Origin: Nemania diffusa
Lineage: Eukaryota; Ascomycota; Sordariomycetes; Xylariales; Xylariaceae
Assembly: GCA_038501195.1 (NCBI GenBank)
Contig: JBBPUQ010000007.1
Location: 4,379,501 to 4,443,500 of the forward strand
Direction of reading: 5' to 3'
Length of the DNA: 64,000 nucleotides
The position numbers were made by a program, and so were the translations under genes. The stretch's first letter is position 1. The number at the start of each line of letters is the position of its first letter. Positions 62,401-64,000 of the stretch are shown here, piece by piece. The notes below the pieces were generated by a model. It was given only the letters and a program-made list of their open reading frames with translations. It did no database searches and was not told the origin of the DNA.

Positions 62401-64000
62401 TTAAATAATGTTTTAAAAAAAACAATATATTAATTATTTAAAAAATAAAAAACTTTAATAAATTAAAATTTAATAAATCTTTTAATTTTAAAAATTTAAA
62501 AAATAAATAAAATTAATAAAAACTTTTATATTAATTTAAATATTTATTATAATTAGTTTATATAATTTAAACAATTTATTAAGTTTTTTTTAAATTATTT
62601 AAATATAAATTAATAAAATTAATATTATAATTATTATTTTATATAATATTAAAATTTAAATTAATTTATTAATTAATTAATAATTAATTTAAAAAATTAA
62701 ATATTAATTTAAAATTAAAGTTATTAAATTAAAAAAATTAATATTATTAATTAATTATTATAATAAAATAATTAATAAAATAAATTAAATATTAAAAAAT
62801 ATTTTAAAAATTAATAAATATTATTTTTTTAATTAAAAGTTTAAATTATTATAAATTATAAATTAAAATTTTATTTTATTTTTTTTATATTAATTATATA
62901 TATTTAATTAAAATATTAAATATTATATTATATTTTTTATATTTTTTATTTTTTTATTATATATTTAATAAAAATATTAAATATTATATTATATTTTTTT
63001 TTTTTTTTTACTTTTTAATTATATATTTAATAAAAACAATAGATTTAATATTATATTTTTTATATTTTTTTATTTTTTAACTATATATTTAATAAAAATA
63101 TTAAATATTATGTTATATTTTTTGTTTTTGTTTTATTTTTTTTTTATTTATTTAATTAAATATTAAATAATATATTAATATATAAACTAATTATTATTTA
63201 ATAATATAATTATATATTTATAATAATAAATTAATATATTATTAAATAATAAATAATTATAAATTTATTTATTTATATATATTAAATTTATTATATATAT
63301 ATAAATTTTTAATTATAATAATTTTTATATTTAATTAAATAAATTATTAAACTTTTTTAAAATATATTATAAATTTATAATATTAATAGTTAATATTTAT
63401 TATTATTTTTTATTTCTTTATATTTAATTATATATATTAAAAATAAAATATTTAATATATAGTTATTTTATTATTTAAATAATTTATTAAAAAATAAAAT
63501 ATTTAATATATAGTTATTTTAATATTTAAATATTTTTAGCTTTAATTAAAAAATTAAAAAATAAAATATTTTATATTTATTTATTTTTTTATTTTATTTT
63601 TCTTTATTTTTTTATTTTTTATAATGTTTTTTTTTAAAAGTATTTACTTTTTTTTTTATATTTTTTTTTATTAAAAATATTTGTTTTTTTTTTAAATATT
63701 TCGTTTTTTATATTTTTTTTTATTATATATTTTATTTTTTACTATATATATATATTAATATATTTATAAAAAAGTTAAATTATTATTAATTTTTTATTAA
63801 AAAAAAAACTTTTTTTAAAATAAAAATATATAAAAGTTTTTTATTATTTATTTAAATAACTTATAGTTAATTTAATATTTTTTTTATAATAAAATTAAAT
63901 AATAAAAACTTTTAAAAGTTTTAAATAAAAAAGTTTATATAAAAGTAATATATTTTTAAAGTAAACTATACTAGTTAATATTTATATATATTTATAAATT

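Larger units (their letters stand above)
51545..64000. repeat. AT desert, right block (RIP-type decay), continues past window
   Basis: At least 12.4 kb of extremely AT-rich DNA without frames, running off the window end. Mutation is slightly less complete than in the left block around 52.5-53.5 and 57-60.3 kb, where more AGCT and GCT remain. A set of near-tandem units about 60-100 bp apart is visible at 62880-63130 (repeats of 'TTAAATATTATATTATATTT'). Confidence 0.9.

Noticed and set aside
40490..64000. CRISPR-like or satellite array
   Set aside because: Repeats are long, few and irregularly spaced; apparent short periodicities come from low sequence complexity.

Overview
The window reads as nuclear DNA of a filamentous ascomycete (Pezizomycotina, probably Sordariomycetes). 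The evidence is short 45-300 bp spliceosomal introns with GTRNGY donors and CTAAC/CTGAC branch sites, a fungal gene set (vacuolar aspartyl protease, arginine-specific carbamoyl-phosphate synthase, Clr5-ankyrin and hydrolase-NACHT-ankyrin proteins), and very AT-rich blocks of the kind left by repeat-induced point mutation (RIP). No species can be named from the sequence alone.

Region 1-21 kb is ordinary gene space. It holds an RMND1/DUF155 mitochondrial protein, a membrane-anchored sialidase-fold (BNR) protein, a Clr5-ankyrin protein, a 95-residue single-pass membrane protein assembled from three exons, vacuolar aspartyl protease (PEP4 type), an unrecognised 996-residue Pro/Gln-rich probable nuclear protein, and cytosolic serine hydroxymethyltransferase. 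Region 21-26 kb is gene-poor. Region 26-31.75 kb is the large subunit of arginine-specific carbamoyl-phosphate synthase (CPA2), which I resolve into 25 exons; perfect TGACTCA (GCN4/CPC1-type) sites lie upstream of it and inside intron 2. Region 31.75-38.5 kb is sparse, with two conserved-looking but unassigned genes (299 and 136 residues).

From 38.5 kb the character changes. A PD-(D/E)XK-nuclease-like gene sits at the edge of an AT desert that fills about 40.49-47.69 kb and 51.55-64.0 kb, with mostly 0-4 G or C per 60 bases and no open frames. Between the two desert blocks lies a 3.9 kb island of normal base composition. It encodes one fungal NOD-like receptor: alpha/beta-hydrolase, NACHT, ankyrin; 1086 residues in four exons. 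The desert carries the remains of one repeated element. A roughly 245 bp terminal-repeat-like unit occurs directly repeated at 52.68 and 59.16 kb (element about 6.7 kb) and inverted at 46.4-46.66 kb, so the receptor gene is flanked by copies in mirror orientation. Its last codons lie in AT-rich DNA, which suggests the ankyrin tail was cut short there.

Most genes act independently: housekeeping amino-acid and one-carbon metabolism and proteolysis on the left, accessory genes and decayed mobile DNA on the right. Gene models were spliced by hand from reading frame, splice motifs and remembered family patterns. No tRNA, rRNA or CRISPR was found.
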